Shown piece by piece: positions 24,428 to 36,863 of a stretch of DNA of 64,000 nt. The stretch's first letter is position 1. Each line of letters opens with the position of its first letter. The notes beneath the pieces were generated by a model. It worked only from the letters and a program-made list of their open reading frames with translations. It was not told where the DNA came from and did not search any database. The position numbers and the translations under genes were made by a program. This DNA is from Pseudocercospora fijiensis CIRAD86 (lineage: Eukaryota; Ascomycota; Dothideomycetes; Mycosphaerellales; Mycosphaerellaceae), in assembly GCF_000340215.1 (NCBI RefSeq), contig NW_006921546.1, forward strand, positions 318,788 to 382,787. The letters run 5' to 3'.

Positions 24428-27178
24428 TTACTATTGCTTCAACGCGCCGTAATCCTTACTAGCAATAACCTTATCTGCTAGTCGGCTCTCGAAATCTCCT
24501 CCGTATACGTTAAAGCTATTAGTACCGAAGTACTGTCTCTTATAGAAAGCTTAATTAACGAGGAGGTTAGCAGCCTTTTCCGTCGTAGCTTTCTCCTAAT
24601 CGTGCAGATATTCCTTAAGTCCTTCGTTATTAAGCTAGAGGATCTATTTAACTTCGTTCTAAACAACGTAACTTAACTAAGGAATCCTACTAACTAGGGC
24701 GTCGGAGATGTAGCCGAGGCCTTCGACTAAGATAGCCGTAGGGAAAGCGAATAGTACGAAGGAGTTAGAGGATAGGAGGGCGGTTAGATTGCGGTACGCT
24801 TTAGCAACCTAAGAGACTGTTAAGTTCTCGTAGCCCTTAACCTTAGTGCCGTTAATAACGCGAGAGTAGCCTAGGTTAATTAATATACGGTTGCTCTTAG
24901 TCTTTAGATTACTATATAGCAGGTATAGTATCTAAATAGAGACCTCGCACTCCTTTAGAGGGTTGAGGATCTACTCCGCTTTACGCCCCTTACTATTAGG
25001 CTAACTATCGAATATATAGTCGAGGTCGTCGTTAGTAAGGTACTTATTAGTAAGCTTGCCGATCTTGCTTAGTAGGACTAGGCTACGAGCCTTAAGCTTC
25101 TTAACCTAGTTCGCAAAGACCTCGGGCTAATATATACCTTCGACAATAGTAGAGTAGCTAGTCTTATCCTTAGATATAAGGCAGACCTTAATACGTAGGT
25201 AACTAGCACCCTCGCTAGCTGCGAGCTTAACTATATCTTATCCGAGACGAGTAGACTCCTTAGAAGGATAGTTTTTATAAGTACCGCTAACCTTAAAGAA
25301 CTTAGTAGGCTTAGGGACGGAGATAAGCTCGTATACGTAATTAGGTCGAAGGGCGATAGCTAAGAGCTATAGGGCAGGGTACTAGCGGACGATTTAGTTG
25401 CTTATACTATAAGTTTAGAGGGCATTGCGGCCTTCTTACTTAGACTTAGGTATTGTACGTATATACTAAAGATATATTTTAAACTCCTCCTATATCAGAT
25501 CGATAAGGAAAGGAAGATATACTCTACGAGGCTCTTATAACTAACTAAAGACTTAAGGGAAGATAGCATTACTAGTCTAGCGAAAGCGGTCGAAGGAGGT
25601 GCCTTAGCTAAGGATACCGGTAACGAACTTGCTCTAGCGATCCGTTAGCGTAAGGGCGCGAGTAATAGTACTAGTAGGGTTAAACGCGTAGAGTCCTAGA
25701 GAGGTCGGGGCGGCAATAGGGCGTCTAGGAAACTAGTCCGCATAGGCCTAATTAGCCTTAAGGGCAGCGAAGGCATCTTAATTAGCGACATTACGTCTAA
25801 TCTTTAATAGGCGGCTAATAAGGACACTCGTCTTAGCACTAGTATAGAGACTACAGACCTTGGCAGCCTTCTTAATATAGTTAGTATATATAGTGAACCG
25901 CTCTTTACCTAGCTTACTAAGGTCGTCGAGCTATTAATAGATAGACAGGGCGGTAGGAGCTTTGCCTATATCGGCTTTAGGAACTATATCGATCTCGGTA
26001 ATAAGGTGCGTAATAGAGTCGCCCTTATAAGAACTATAGATATTCTTAGTTAATAGGATCGGCGAGAGGCCTCTATCTCTACGCTCGCTAAAGGAGCCTT
26101 CGGAGGAGACATCTTCTAGTAGTATATCTAGTATATTAATATCCGAGTTACTATAGTTAGTACTATAGTTAGTACTATAGTCGGTACTAGAAGGAGTACT
26201 GTACTTCTTAGTAGCCTTACGGAGGGCCTAGCGAGTATACAATGCCTTCTTACGCGCTGCTTCGGCCTTAGCGCGCTCGTCTTAAACTTCTTAAGGGACC
26301 TTACGGTTGCGGGTCGAGCGACGATCTTTAGCCTATATTTCTATAGCGAGCGCAAGACTAGTAGCCGTATCGGCCTCGGTTTCTAGGCGAAGAGCCTTAC
26401 GTTTAAGGACATTAACGATAGGAGCCTCTTAACCTTTAACAATAAAGCCTGCACTATTAATGCGATAGCCCTTCTCTTTTAGTAGATCCTTAGTTGTCTA
26501 TACGTTAAGATCGACCTAGACAATCGTATCGTAGTACTTCTTCTAGTAGGCTATCGTAAAGTCGTTAAGCGTAAAGGACAAGTTAAGTAACTGCTTGCCT
26601 ACCTTCTTACTAGTAGTAGACATACGATAGATTATAGTACGGGAAAGATGCTCGGCGCCTTAACGACGGACCTTGTACTTGTTAACGAACGAAGAGACCT
26701 ACTTAGCACGCTCTTATCTACTATAGGCGAAGTTAATAAGGCTCTTAGGAAGACTGCTTAGTCCTCCCTAATATTCGAAGGCCTAGTCGAGGGTCTTAAA
26801 GCGTAAACGAATCTAGGTACCGGCCGTCTCGAGGCTATAGACGATAGGAAAGGCTTGTTCGATATCTATATCGTTAAGAACCTCGCGCTTAAAGATACGC
26901 TTATCGATAGACTAACGTAAGTTGTTTATACCGTACGCAACTAAGATAGTAGCCTTCTTAATATTCCTATTAATAACGCGTAGTAGGGTGCGAGCGTTCT
27001 AGATCTTCTCTTAAGGGTCTTTAAGGGCGGTAACGATCTAGAAGCAGTGCTCGAGGCTAGTTGTAGCAGCTAAGGCGCTATCGGAGGGGGCTTCGATCGG
27101 GACTAGTACGCCTAGGTTTAGGGCTAGCGGGTTGCTACTACTGCTAGCGCCTAGCGGATTTAGGGCGCCGGAAGACAT
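24428..27178 (-). pseudogene. ORF X of element 2, about 915 codons, unknown function
   Basis: One reverse-strand frame runs from an ATG at 27,176-27,178 (followed by SSGALNPLG) to tandem TAG-TAA stops at 24,433-24,428, in phase throughout, with internal TAG/TAA consistent with RIP. It lies between pol and the 3' LTR, where env sits in retroviruses. I see no signal peptide, transmembrane segment, zinc finger or enzyme motif in the reading. A strongly basic, Arg/Lys/Ala-rich stretch lies about 300-350 residues in, followed by a Ser/Thr/Tyr/Asp-rich stretch (repeats of TDYSTNYS type), then a long mixed C-terminal region. Element 1 has the same ORF with one codon more (36,864-39,617), and element 3 keeps its C-terminus. 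I do not recognise the family. Confidence 0.75.
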
Positions 27179-27601
27179 CTTAGTCGACTAGAGCGGAAAG
27201 GAGTTAGTAACGAGCTTGCAAAAAACGTTCGTAGCTTGTTAATAATAATTAAAGGGTTTAGATAGAAGAGGGGGGGGGTAGGCGATAGTAAGTTAGTTAG
27301 TATTCGAGTAGAAGAAAGAGCTTAGAAGGCTCGCCTTAAATAGGGTACGAAGGTAGCGTAGTCCGTATATTCCGGTAAAGCAAACGGATAACGACTATAT
27401 ATAGACCCTAAAAAGTAAAGCTATATACGAGACTCCTTTATTAGTAGGGCGGCTAAAGTTTAACAATCGATCTAGCTAATTGCTAGTAGCGACTACGCGC
27501 CTTTTATTAACCTCTAGCTTTCGTAGATTCCCGCGCACTCGAAATGTAACTAGTTAGTTCGAGTACCTAGTAGTAATCTATAGTAGTGAGACTAGCGGGA
27601 C

Positions 27602-27626
27602 TAATAACACCCCCGGGGTAGTATTA
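27602..27626. repeat. GC palindrome copy 4 (before ORF X, element 2)
   Basis: Core ACCCCCGGGGTA. It is about 420 bp upstream of the ORF X start on the element's strand; the equivalent in element 1 is 36,427-36,451. Confidence 0.85.
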
Positions 27627-27924
27627 GCTTTTCTCTAGAGATGCTCGGCAACTAGGAGCAAATCGCCTAGGCCTAGCGCAGCTTATATTAGCCTATAGCA
27701 CTATCGTTATAGATGTAGCATTACCTTTTATAGTAGTAGGCATATGAACGTAGCCCGTACGTTCTTCTTTCTTCTAGACACTAAGCTTAGCGGCCTAAGG
27801 TCCCTATTCTTAGAGGCTATAGGCCTAGGTTACTACGTCTATCTAAGAGCTAGGAAGGGAGAGAGATCCTCCCTTTCTTAGTATCCTACGTAACTAATGC
27901 TAATTAGGGCAGGAACAATCTTCT
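27627..27924 (-). other. Spacer between pol and ORF X of element 2, cut by element 1
   Basis: Matches 36,150-36,426 of element 1 in reverse complement. No coding frame is recognised. The other half of the spacer is at 40,100-40,201. CTAG at 27,925-27,928 is the left target duplication of element 1. Confidence 0.75.
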
Positions 27925-27928
27925 CTAG

Positions 27929-28208
27929 TATTGGCTAGTAACCGGCCCTATACACCTGGGCTGAGTTTTGAGCCTATATAAGAGGCCTCCTTCTATATTG
28001 TAGATAGAGCACCAACCTCGTATAGCACATTGTTTATATTACACTTCTATAATGCCTATATTGCAGGGCTCTAGTTATTAGCCTAAGTAACCGTCTTGTC
28101 ATCCTATTATACTAAACATAGCTGCCTATATTGCTATAGGTTATGTTACCCTCGGTAGCCTATACTATTACTATAGGTGGTGGTGGTAGTTTTGGTTTCC
28201 GTCCTTTA
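27929..28208 (+). repeat. 5' LTR of element 1
   Basis: 280 bp from TATTGGC (probably once TGTTGGC) to CCTTTA, nearly identical to 39,816-40,095. The boundary is set by comparison with the 3' LTRs, which start right after the polypurine tract. Confidence 0.9.
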
Positions 28209-28209
28209 T

Positions 28210-28227
28210 TAGAGCCGAAGGTGGGGC
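28210..28227 (+). promoter_or_regulatory. tRNA primer-binding site of element 1
   Basis: TAGAGCCGAAGGTGGGGC starts one base after the LTR. Restoring the RIP-type change in TAG gives a TGG start, as expected for pairing with a tRNA 3' CCA end. The matching site in element 2 is 55,261-55,278 (reverse strand). The tRNA species is not identified. This differs from the chromovirus copies in this window, which appear to self-prime. Confidence 0.7.
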
Positions 28228-28858
28228 TATCTCTTTATATCTAACAGGTTCGGGTATATTAAAGGTAGTCTCTAGGCACGAATAGCTATAACTAAAGCGA
28301 GGGTACGATAAGAGCCTACGATACGGACGATACCGAAGTATCTTAAGGGGCTATTACGACAAGCAGAGAAACCTCTTAACGAGGGCATCGCTTTAACCCC
28401 GAAAAGCTGCAAACCCTTAGGACTGTTACAGCTTAGGGCCTAGTCTATAGCTATAGCTAGCTTCTAAGGACTCGGCTCCGGGTCGAAGACCTATTTAGCA
28501 CCGCTTGCTCGAGATAAGCCCGCCTAAGGAGGAGATAGACTAATTACCTATCGGCCTTGCTTAGTTTGCTAAGACTATTAATTAATAGCAAATACGGATT
28601 GCAGGTCGGATAGCCGGGGAGTCCCCTATTAATCGGGTAGGGCGTTCCTAGATTCGTAGCCTCGCTTAGATAGTACTTAGCCTTCTACTAGAAAAAGAAG
28701 GCTACCGCCCCTTCGCCTAGCTAAAGGAGATACGAGCTAGTTTCTAGGATCCAGGTATGAATAGAGATTGCAGTCTCTCCCTCCGAGCGGCTTTTGTCTA
28801 AAATCTACTAAACTTAGCTCCTAGAGGTGGTTAGGCGACCCCTAAGAGGCTAAATCCT
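28228..28858 (+). other. Leader of element 1
   Basis: Untranslated leader between primer-binding site and gag. It is the reverse complement of 47,472-47,890 plus 55,030-55,260 in element 2. The stretch at about 28,440-28,470 is the uninterrupted form of the site into which chromovirus B inserted in element 2. Confidence 0.75.
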
Positions 28859-28881
28859 AATGCTACCCCGGGGGTAATACT
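28859..28881. repeat. GC palindrome copy 5 (before gag, element 1)
   Basis: Core TACCCCGGGGGTA. It lies about 150 bp upstream of the inferred gag start; the equivalent in element 2 is 47,447-47,471. Confidence 0.85.
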
Positions 28882-29033
28882 AGGAGAAATAGCCTAATAC
28901 ACTACTCTCTCGTATAGCAATATCGCAATAAACTAAACAGACTAAAGTCACTAAAAACACATTTATATAGCATTCTATTTCAACTTTATATAGTATTCTA
29001 TTTCAACTATTTCAACTATTTTACAACAATCGA

Positions 29034-31980
29034 ATAAGCTCTAGCTCTAGCGAAAACGAATATCGAGAATTAGCGGAATCCTTTAAATCCGAAAACGCCC
29101 CTAATCCTATTAAGGAAGAAATTAGGCGGCGACTAGTTAATATGAGTAAGCCTCCTACGCCCTCTACGCTAGAGGCGCTCTATACTGTCCTTATAAAAAT
29201 GATAGAGAAGCAAACTAAGCTTCTCCGTTAAAACAAGCGTCGCCCGCTAGAGCTAGGGAGTAGGGCAAATCCCCTATTCGAAGGGTGGAACGCTATAGCA
29301 CATATTGAGCGCTTTAAGGAAGGCTTAGTTAACTACGAGCTCGATAGAGAGTCCGACTAGTATAAGATTCGGTCCTTTACGAGGACTACCTCCTTTAAGC
29401 TTTACCGAACCCTTAAAACCCTAGTTAGCTACCTAGAAAAGGACGACAAGTCTAATACTAACTAGGAGACCTTTAAGATGGCCTTTATAAGGGAGTATCG
29501 GGAGCGCGATAGCCGTCGCATTAAAGGCAGTCGTACGTAGCTCGAGTCCCTCTACTTAGTAAGGCGCACTAAGGATAACGACCTAAAGGGGTATGTCCGC
29601 GAGTTTGTCGAGTTAGCGGATAGCATCGAATAGAGTAACCTCGAAAACTCTTAGAGAACAAGGCTACTCCTCTAGGGGTTGCCGTAGCCTATAGCTTAGC
29701 GTATCTTCCGTCGCTATAAGCTTAGCGAGTCCGATCCTAAGAGTTTTAGGAAATACAAAGAGGTCCTAGTGTGTGTTAAGGCCGACATTGATAGTATAGC
29801 CGATGCGAGGAAGTTTATCTACGGCGAAGACCGGAATAACCTAGCGTAGGTTAGGAAAGAAGCCTTAGTAAGCAAGGGACCTAAGTTTCTTCCTAAATCG
29901 CAAAGTAGTCCTAAGACCGTAACTCCTACTATTACTAAGCACTCTTAGGATGTCGCGGACTTAGCTAAATCCCTAGCCTAGCTAAACCTAAATACGAAAG
30001 CATTATAGCGAGTTAGGGAGGTTATTAATGCTACTATACTAGGCGATGTACTACTAGTCTACTAGGTTTTAGATCCTAACTACCCTAAAGCCCCTTTAGT
30101 AGATGTCTACGCTATGCGGAAGATCTATTCTAACTTAGATAGCAAGTGCTAGATGTGTAGCGGGTTTAAATATGTCTAATCCTCCTGCCCTATCTAGAAA
30201 GAGCTTCTTAAAAGGAAGCTTATTATACAAGTAAATAGCCGATTCTACTATATAGACACCGGCGACAAGATTGATTTCGAATAGGATCGGAGAGCCCCGA
30301 AGCTACCTTAGCTAAAGACCCTTCTAGAAAAGAAGTATAGCGGCAAGATCGAGTTTAAGGACACTAGGAACAGTACCCTTACCGCTATTGCTAAACGAGA
30401 AACTTAGAAGGTTAGGGTAAAACAGGTTGAGGAGCGAAGCAGTAACGGAACTACTAAGCCTATTAAAGTCAACTTTGTTTCTTAGGATCCGGACGTAGTC
30501 ACTAATGTTTACGCGGTTACTAAGAACAGTGTAGATGTCTACGCTGCTATACGGTCTCAGACCTAGTCCTAAAACAAGGGCAAGAGCCCTTAGAACCCCA
30601 CTCGCCCTAGTGCGGCAGCCCCTACTAGGGTACTAAAGAACAAGGCGGCCGACAAGGCTAAGTAATAGCGAGAGTCAACCGCTAAAACTAAGACTCTCTA
30701 GACAGCTGCAGACCGTGCTGCCCGATCTAGCACCGCACCTAGCACCGCCCCTAGCACTCTACCTATAGAAAGCCTAGTCGTCCTAGAGACTCTAGAGGTC
30801 GACATAGAGGATATTACTACCGACATTAGTAGTACCCTAGGCCTAGCTAACCTATCTGCCTATAAACGGAAGTTATCCGACCTAAAGAGCTTTCGCTTTA
30901 ATAGGTATATAAAAAAGTATAGTACTAGCCTAGCTAACTCCTTAGACACAAAGGCAAACGCTCTCTTCTAGGCTTTATAGTTTCTAGACCTTAAGTCTAA
31001 CGTGTCTATAGGTAAGCTGCTAGTATACGGTTTGCCTACTAACCTATTCTAGAGCCGAATCCCTAACGATGCTACTTTTATAAAAGACCTCGCTACCCTC
31101 CGACGAAAGTAGGGACGAGAAGACTATATCGACGTCTCTTCCCTACAGTTCCTTCCTGAATTTTCAGGTGCCTAAGAGTTAGTAGAAGGCGAATCGGTAA
31201 CCTACGAGAACTAAGAGACTATCGATAATGCTAACGAAGAGGGAGTTAAGGAGATAGGCCGAGGGGATAGTAATAATCCCGACCCTACTCTAGTTTTAGT
31301 TTCTATTAAAGCTGTCCGATTTACTAGCTAACAAATCGGTCGAGTAGGACCTCCTCGACCTAAGGAACTTTACTCTATCCCTAATAATATAGACCTTTCC
31401 GTAGTTACCCGTTCCTTCGCCGTCGTCCCCGCTATCTATATTTAGGTTACTATCGGGAGCTATAGTTAATAGATGCTAGCAATGCTTAATAATAGTTCGG
31501 AGTTACTTATTATAAGTGAGCGTTAGGCTAAACAACTTAGGCTACTAATAAATAGAGATATTTCCCTAGGCATATAGGGAGTGAATAGAGAGGTTGCGCT
31601 AGTAGGTACTTGCTACAATGTTATAGTAGACGCCTTCGGCATATGCTTTTCCTTTACCTTCTAGATTGCCGCCGACCTAAACACGCTAATCATTCTAGGT
31701 CGGCTATAGTCTCGTATAACTCGTAGTGTCTAGCGCAACTACGACGATAGCTCCTAGGAGGGAACTATCGCTAACTAGAAGGGCAACCGAGTCGTGTTTA
31801 CTAGTTATATCGGCAATACTAGCTACAAGTCCTACGAGGATATCCTTACTGCTTCTAGACGGTCTTCGGGAAACGCTACGGCGCGGTTATAAGACCGGCA
31901 ATCTGCGCTATAAGTTAGTATAGCTTAAATAGGTTATTTCTAGAAGTGCGCCGCTCCGTACGTTAAGGCAAGTTTCTAGG
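29034..31980 (+). pseudogene. gag-protease ORF of element 1
   Basis: The frame begins at an ATA that is probably a mutated ATG (29,034); an in-frame ATG follows at 29,142. The capsid-like part (29,280-29,760) has the gag-type pattern LFEGWNAIAHIERFK and a downstream YVREFVELAD. A CCHC zinc knuckle is at 30,147-30,188 (C-x2-C-x4-H/Y-x4-C, with His now Tyr). The linker that follows is rich in Lys, Thr, Ala and Pro. The aspartic-protease site is near 31,480 as LNNSSELLI, apparently from an L-D-N-G-S type motif, with ILGRLW-like sequence near 31,690. The end of this ORF is uncertain because all three frames stay protein-like from about 31,750 to 32,120. Gag packages the RNA and protease matures the particle. 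Confidence 0.8.
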
Positions 31981-31981
31981 T

Positions 31982-34900
31982 TCTATACTAAGAAGACGAA
32001 TGCTCGAAGCGATAGCGAGCATAATACAACGACTACCTAATATACGAGTAAAGGTAATAATGCTATCGCAAGTATTACTACCGGACGCGGGTCTACCCGA
32101 ACTAACTAATTAGAGCGCGAGTCTAATGCTACCCTAGGGGTATTATTACGAATCTAACGTTTTCGCCGGCGTTATGAATTAGGACTACTAGCTGTATACG
32201 TATCGACTTAAGGAAACTTCTAAAGAAGTTTACGCGCTGTTTTGTTGCGCCAATCTCTAAGCCTAGCGATAAAGAGAGCGAGCTCGGATTCGACAATCGA
32301 TTAGTGTATATACCCTATATAAGAGGGTAGCTAATAAGATCAAGCCTATAAAGGGCAGCGTATACATTACCGATAGGTCCAATCCTAGCGGGAATCCTAA
32401 CTAGCGACAAAAGTGCCTTAATTAGGAGGCGACACTACTACCTAGGGATGGTCCGTACGATTAGAAGTACATTACTAAAAAGTTTTCTACTATCCCTAGG
32501 GGGTTAAGGCTAATAGAGGAGAGGCTTGCGAAAATTAAACCTAGTATCGAGCTTTCGGACCGTAAACTGGATTTGCTATACGAGCTTCTATACAATCGCG
32601 AGGCCGTATTAGTATATGATTTCACTCACCTAGGCAGAATAAATCCGGAGGTTGCCCCTCCGTAGAAGATCCGAACGATCGAGTATAAGCCTTAGGCCTA
32701 CCTAGGTTTCAAGCTAAACCTAAGCCTACGAGGTATAGTTAAGGACATAATACGACAGCGTGTAAAGGCTAGTACCTTAGAACCTTCCTATGCCTCGTAT
32801 CGCAATCTATACTTCCTAGTTTAAAAGAAGATAGCTCCTAGGGAACTAAAGAAGTACCGTCTAATTACTGCTATACAAAAGTTTAACGTAGTTACGATTA
32901 GAGATGCTAACCTTCCCCTAGAGACTAATAGGTTCTCGGAAGCTTTTGCTAACTGTGTTATAGCCTTACTAGTTAATGTTTTCTCGGGCTACGACTAGAT
33001 CCCTCTCTATCCTAATAGTCGCGACCTTACTAGTTTCGAGACACCTCTTAGGCTATATAGACAAACTACCCTTCCCTAAGGGGCAACTAACTTAGTAGCC
33101 TAGTTCGTTCGCATTATAAACCAAGTCCTCGCGGCCTATATCTCCTATATAGCGATGCCTTTCCTCGACGATATCGGCATTAAGGGCCCTAAAACTAGGT
33201 ACGACAATAAAGAAGTAGAGCCTAGCATCCGTAGGTTCTTTCTCGAATACATTTAGAACCTCGATAGTGTCCTCTACGACCTAGAGCGTACCAACCTAAC
33301 GGTGTATAGGGAGAAGCTTTAGCTCCTATATAAACGAATAAACATTGTCGGGTTTGTAACTAATAAGAACGGCCGCTATCCTAATAATATACGGGTTCTA
33401 AAGATAGTGTCCTAGCCGGATCCTACCTATTAGAAGGATGTCCGAACCTAGCTTAGAGTAGTCTCCTACTTCCGTATCTAGGTCGAGAACTTTGTATTAG
33501 TATATAAGCCCTTATACGCCTTACTTAAGAAGGATGCTAAATTCGAATAGACCTCCGTTTACTAAGCGGCTAAGGACACGGTAACTAAGGCGCTCGTTAG
33601 TGCACCTGCCTTAACATCTATTAACTACTTAGAGGGTGCGGGTTTGATAATTGTTACTATCGACTCGAGCGGGGAAGGCTATAGCGAGATACTAATATAG
33701 TGTAACCGTAAGGAGCTATCCTTGCGTTATCCTATTAGGTACGACTCCGGACTATAGAAACCGATCGAGGCCCGATACGATACTAGTAAGCGAGAATGCC
33801 TTAGAGTCTATAAGGCTCTAAAGAAGTTCCGACTATAGCTCTTTAGTATATTCTTTCGCTTAGAAATCGATGCTTAGACGCTAGTCTATTAACTTAACCG
33901 TATAGCCTCCGACCTACTAAACTCTGCGATAGCTCGGTAGGTTGCCTAGATCTATTTGTTTAATTTCAATATCTTCTACGTTCCTAGTAAGAAGCACACT
34001 AGGCCGGATAGCCTTTCTAGAAGGCCCGCTATAGAAGAGGACATCGCCGAGATAATAGAAGAAGAGGATGTCGATGCGGTAATTGACCGCACCTTCTTCG
34101 CTGCCTTCTATATTAATGCTATGCTAGCGATTACTAGGCCTGCTGCCGACGACCAACCTAGTAACTAGCCCGACGAGAGCCCTACTACTAACGATAACGA
34201 CTAGGCTAAAGCTAAGGCGGATAAACTAGAGAGGGATGATATCCTTAATAGGGTCTACTCCGACGACTCCTATTATATCGCCTACTTCCTAACCTATACG
34301 AAGAAAGCGCCTAGCCTATTAAAGAGTTAATACCGTCGGGTTATTCGCTATTCTCGACGATTCCTAGTTAAAGATCGAATCCTTTAGCGATAAGCGATAG
34401 TTAATGCGCCTCTCTAGCGTGTTATTAACGACCTAGCAGCCCGATAAGAGATCCTTCGTTCCGTTTACGATGAGCTCGGCTACCGGGCGGCGGAGGGTAC
34501 CTTCGATGTCCTTCGTCGGCGCTACTAGTAGGATAGCGTATAGGCCGATGTCTCTCGCTACTATAAGAGCTGTCCTAAGTGCAATTTTAGGAATAGCCAC
34601 CGTCGGCTAGGCGAGCTGCGTATCCCCGCTGCCTAATTAGTTAGTAAGCGATAGTACGGTGATAGGGTTTATCTAAGCCGGAATAATAGCCTCTATATTA
34701 TTCGGGAAGGTCTTTCTCGATAGCCTAAAGCCTATCATTTCTATAAGGGCTGCGGCGCTATTAATGCTCGTAATATAGCTACCTTCCTATTTAAAGATCT
34801 CTTTTGCCGCTAGGGAACGCCCTACGAGATTATCTTAGATAACGCTACGAACAATATAGCTAAAGAAGTTTAAGTACTACTTGTTTCGTATAGGGCGAAG

Positions 34901-35860
34901 AACGTTCGTATCTCCCCGTACTATCCCTAGTCGAATACTATTATTAAGCGTAGCTATCGGTCTTTAATCGATGCCCTATCTAAGATAACTAATAGAGGGG
35001 ATAGGTCCGTTCCTATCTCTACCCGCGTTCCGGCCCTTCTCTAGGCGGATCGAACTACTATTGTCAATACGACTAGACTTACGCTAGTAGAGCTTATAAT
35101 TAGGAGGGACGCCGTTCTTCCTATTAAGTTATCCTATCGCACGTATAGCGTTTACGACTAGGGGTCTGTTCGTACTAGAGCAGATCTCCTTACCCTACGC
35201 GCTAAGGCTCTTAAGGATATAACTACTACTTCTTAAGAGGGTCTTACTCGACAACGGCGCCTCCGTAAAGAGGCTAAGTAGTATTTTAATAACTATAATG
35301 CTATTAATTGGGAGCCTCTAAAGGTTAGCGATATAGTTCTCCTATACCGGTCCGAGTTAGAGTACAGTTACTCCTATAAGCTAGCCTTTAAATAGAAAGG
35401 GCCTTATAGAGTGTAGGAGGTCCTTTACGATAGTTCTACGTACCGGCTTTAGGAACTTAATAGTGCTACCTTAAAGCACTCGCACCCCCGGGCTAACCTA
35501 AAGAAGGTCGTCGAGTTAAGAGAGCCTACCCGTCCTCCCCCGACCGAGGAGGAAGTTAATGCCTCTATAGACCCTCTACCGACCTTGGATGCCTATCGAG
35601 AGGAGGATCCTACCGCGATTATAGATCCTATTCTGCCCGATAACTATACGCATCCCTAGATACATCTTAGTAAGCTATTAGGAATGACTTATAAATAAAG
35701 GGAGGGTTATATACGTATTAATTGCGCGTAGAGCATTTCCGATATTGATTCCGATAGTGAACTAGACTTCTAGCTATCTAACTCTAACTCCGAGGAAGAG
35801 CTCGACTAGTCTAGCGACGAAGACCGCCTAGAATTATAGCTAGATCCCGAGACTAAATGA
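31982..35860 (+). pseudogene. pol of element 1: RT, RNase H, integrase
   Basis: This frame differs from gag. It is readable from about 31,982 across the palindrome at 32,124 to a TGA at 35,858. RT carries FLDDIG at 33,161-33,178, where the family has YxDD/FxDD. RNase H follows (TIDSSGEGY near 33,660; the YxVPSKKHTRPDSLSRRP segment near 33,975). The integrase zinc-binding domain is near 34,460-34,590, with its two His read as Tyr (VYDELGYR) and CPKC intact. The catalytic core follows, and the C-terminus is acidic, Ser/Asp/Glu-rich. I see no chromodomain, unlike copies A and B. An ATG at 32,174 is another possible start. RIP stops are frequent. Confidence 0.85.
32124..32148. repeat. GC palindrome copy 6 (gag/pol junction, element 1)
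   Basis: RIP-altered core TACCCTAGGGGTA. It sits where the coding frame changes from gag-protease to RT. The pol frame remains open across it (reading LMLP*GYYY), so it may be within coding sequence here. Confidence 0.75.
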
Positions 35861-36120
35861 TTGCTTACTCTTCCTTACCTCTGTCTACCTCTACTACGTT
35901 ACTTCCTTGCTCTTATTAATCGTTCTCCGCGCTGTCAATGTAGTGCCGCCCTATAGCTTTAGTCCTTACTGCTTGTTCCTACGGTATTAATGCTTATAGT
36001 TATTGCCCTCTTTTGCTTTTACTTTGTCTATTGTTTTGCTCTTTAACCTTCGAGATGTTGCTATAACTTTATTCCTTTACTCTTGTTTCCTTAGATAGAA
36101 CTATACGAGGCGTGTTTTCC

Positions 36121-36145
36121 TAATAATACCCCGGGGGTAGTATTA
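36121..36145. repeat. GC palindrome copy 7 (after pol, element 1)
   Basis: Core TACCCCGGGGGTA, 260 bp beyond the pol stop. It is one of the best-kept palindromic copies, with arms TAATAA/TAGTATTA. Confidence 0.85.
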
Positions 36146-36426
36146 GGAAAACGGCCGAACCTGACCCTCTCCCTTCCTAGCTCTTAGATGGATATAGCAA
36201 CCTAGGCCGATAGCCTCTAAGAATGGGGACCTTAGGCTGTTAAGCTTAGCGTTTAGAAGAAGGAAGAAGGAAGAAGGTAAACGTATAGACCACCTTTACG
36301 TACTTGCTAATATAAAAGGTAATGCTATATCTACAACGGCAGTGCTATAGGCTAACGCACTAACGAATTAGCTACGCTAGGCCTAGGCGACTTGGTCCTC
36401 GTCGCCGAGCATCTCTAGAGAAAAGC
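36146..36426 (+). other. Spacer between pol and ORF X, element 1
   Basis: No coding frame is recognised. It matches 27,627-27,900 in reverse complement. Relative to element 2, roughly 190 bp near its start are missing, at a point where CCCTC/CTCTCCC blocks could have recombined. Confidence 0.7.
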
Positions 36427-36451
36427 TAATGCTACCCCGGGGGTATCATTA
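36427..36451. repeat. GC palindrome copy 8 (before ORF X, element 1)
   Basis: Core TACCCCGGGGGTA with arms TAATGC/TCATTA, about 410 bp before the ORF X start. Confidence 0.85.
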
Positions 36452-36863
36452 GTCCCGCTAGCTTTACTACTATAGATTTCTACTAAGGACTCGAACTGAC
36501 TAGTTATATTTCGAGTGCGCGAGAATCTACGATAGCTAAAGGTTAACAAAGGCGCGTAGTCGCTACTAGCAATTAGCTAGATCGATTGTTAAACTTTAGC
36601 CTACCCTAATAACAAAGAGGTCTCGTATATAGCTTTACTTTTACATACAGCCGTTATCCGTTTGCTTTACTAGCGCGGGACACACGGACTACGTTACCTT
36701 CGCACTATATTTAAAGCGAGCTTCCTAAGCTCCTTCTTCTACTCGATTACTAACTAACTCGCTACCGCCTAACTACCCCCCCCCTTCTATCTAAACCCTT
36801 TAATTATTATTATTAAGCAACGAATACACTTGTAAACTCGTTTACAACCTACTTCGGTCGACT

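Noticed and set aside
31726..31923. 65-codon ORF in element 1
   Set aside because: Out of frame with the protease reading and not conserved as a separate ORF; treated as a shadow of the gag-protease region.
32174..32177. ATGA at the start of the element 1 pol frame, resembling a stop-restart overlap with gag
   Set aside because: The gag frame cannot be fixed here: all three frames are free of true barriers between about 31,750 and 32,120, and pol is readable upstream of this ATG. The overlap cannot be claimed.
24349..36145. Large inverted repeat as a single palindromic amplification
   Set aside because: LTR boundaries, polypurine tracts and CTAG flanks show two elements of opposite orientation, one inserted in the other.
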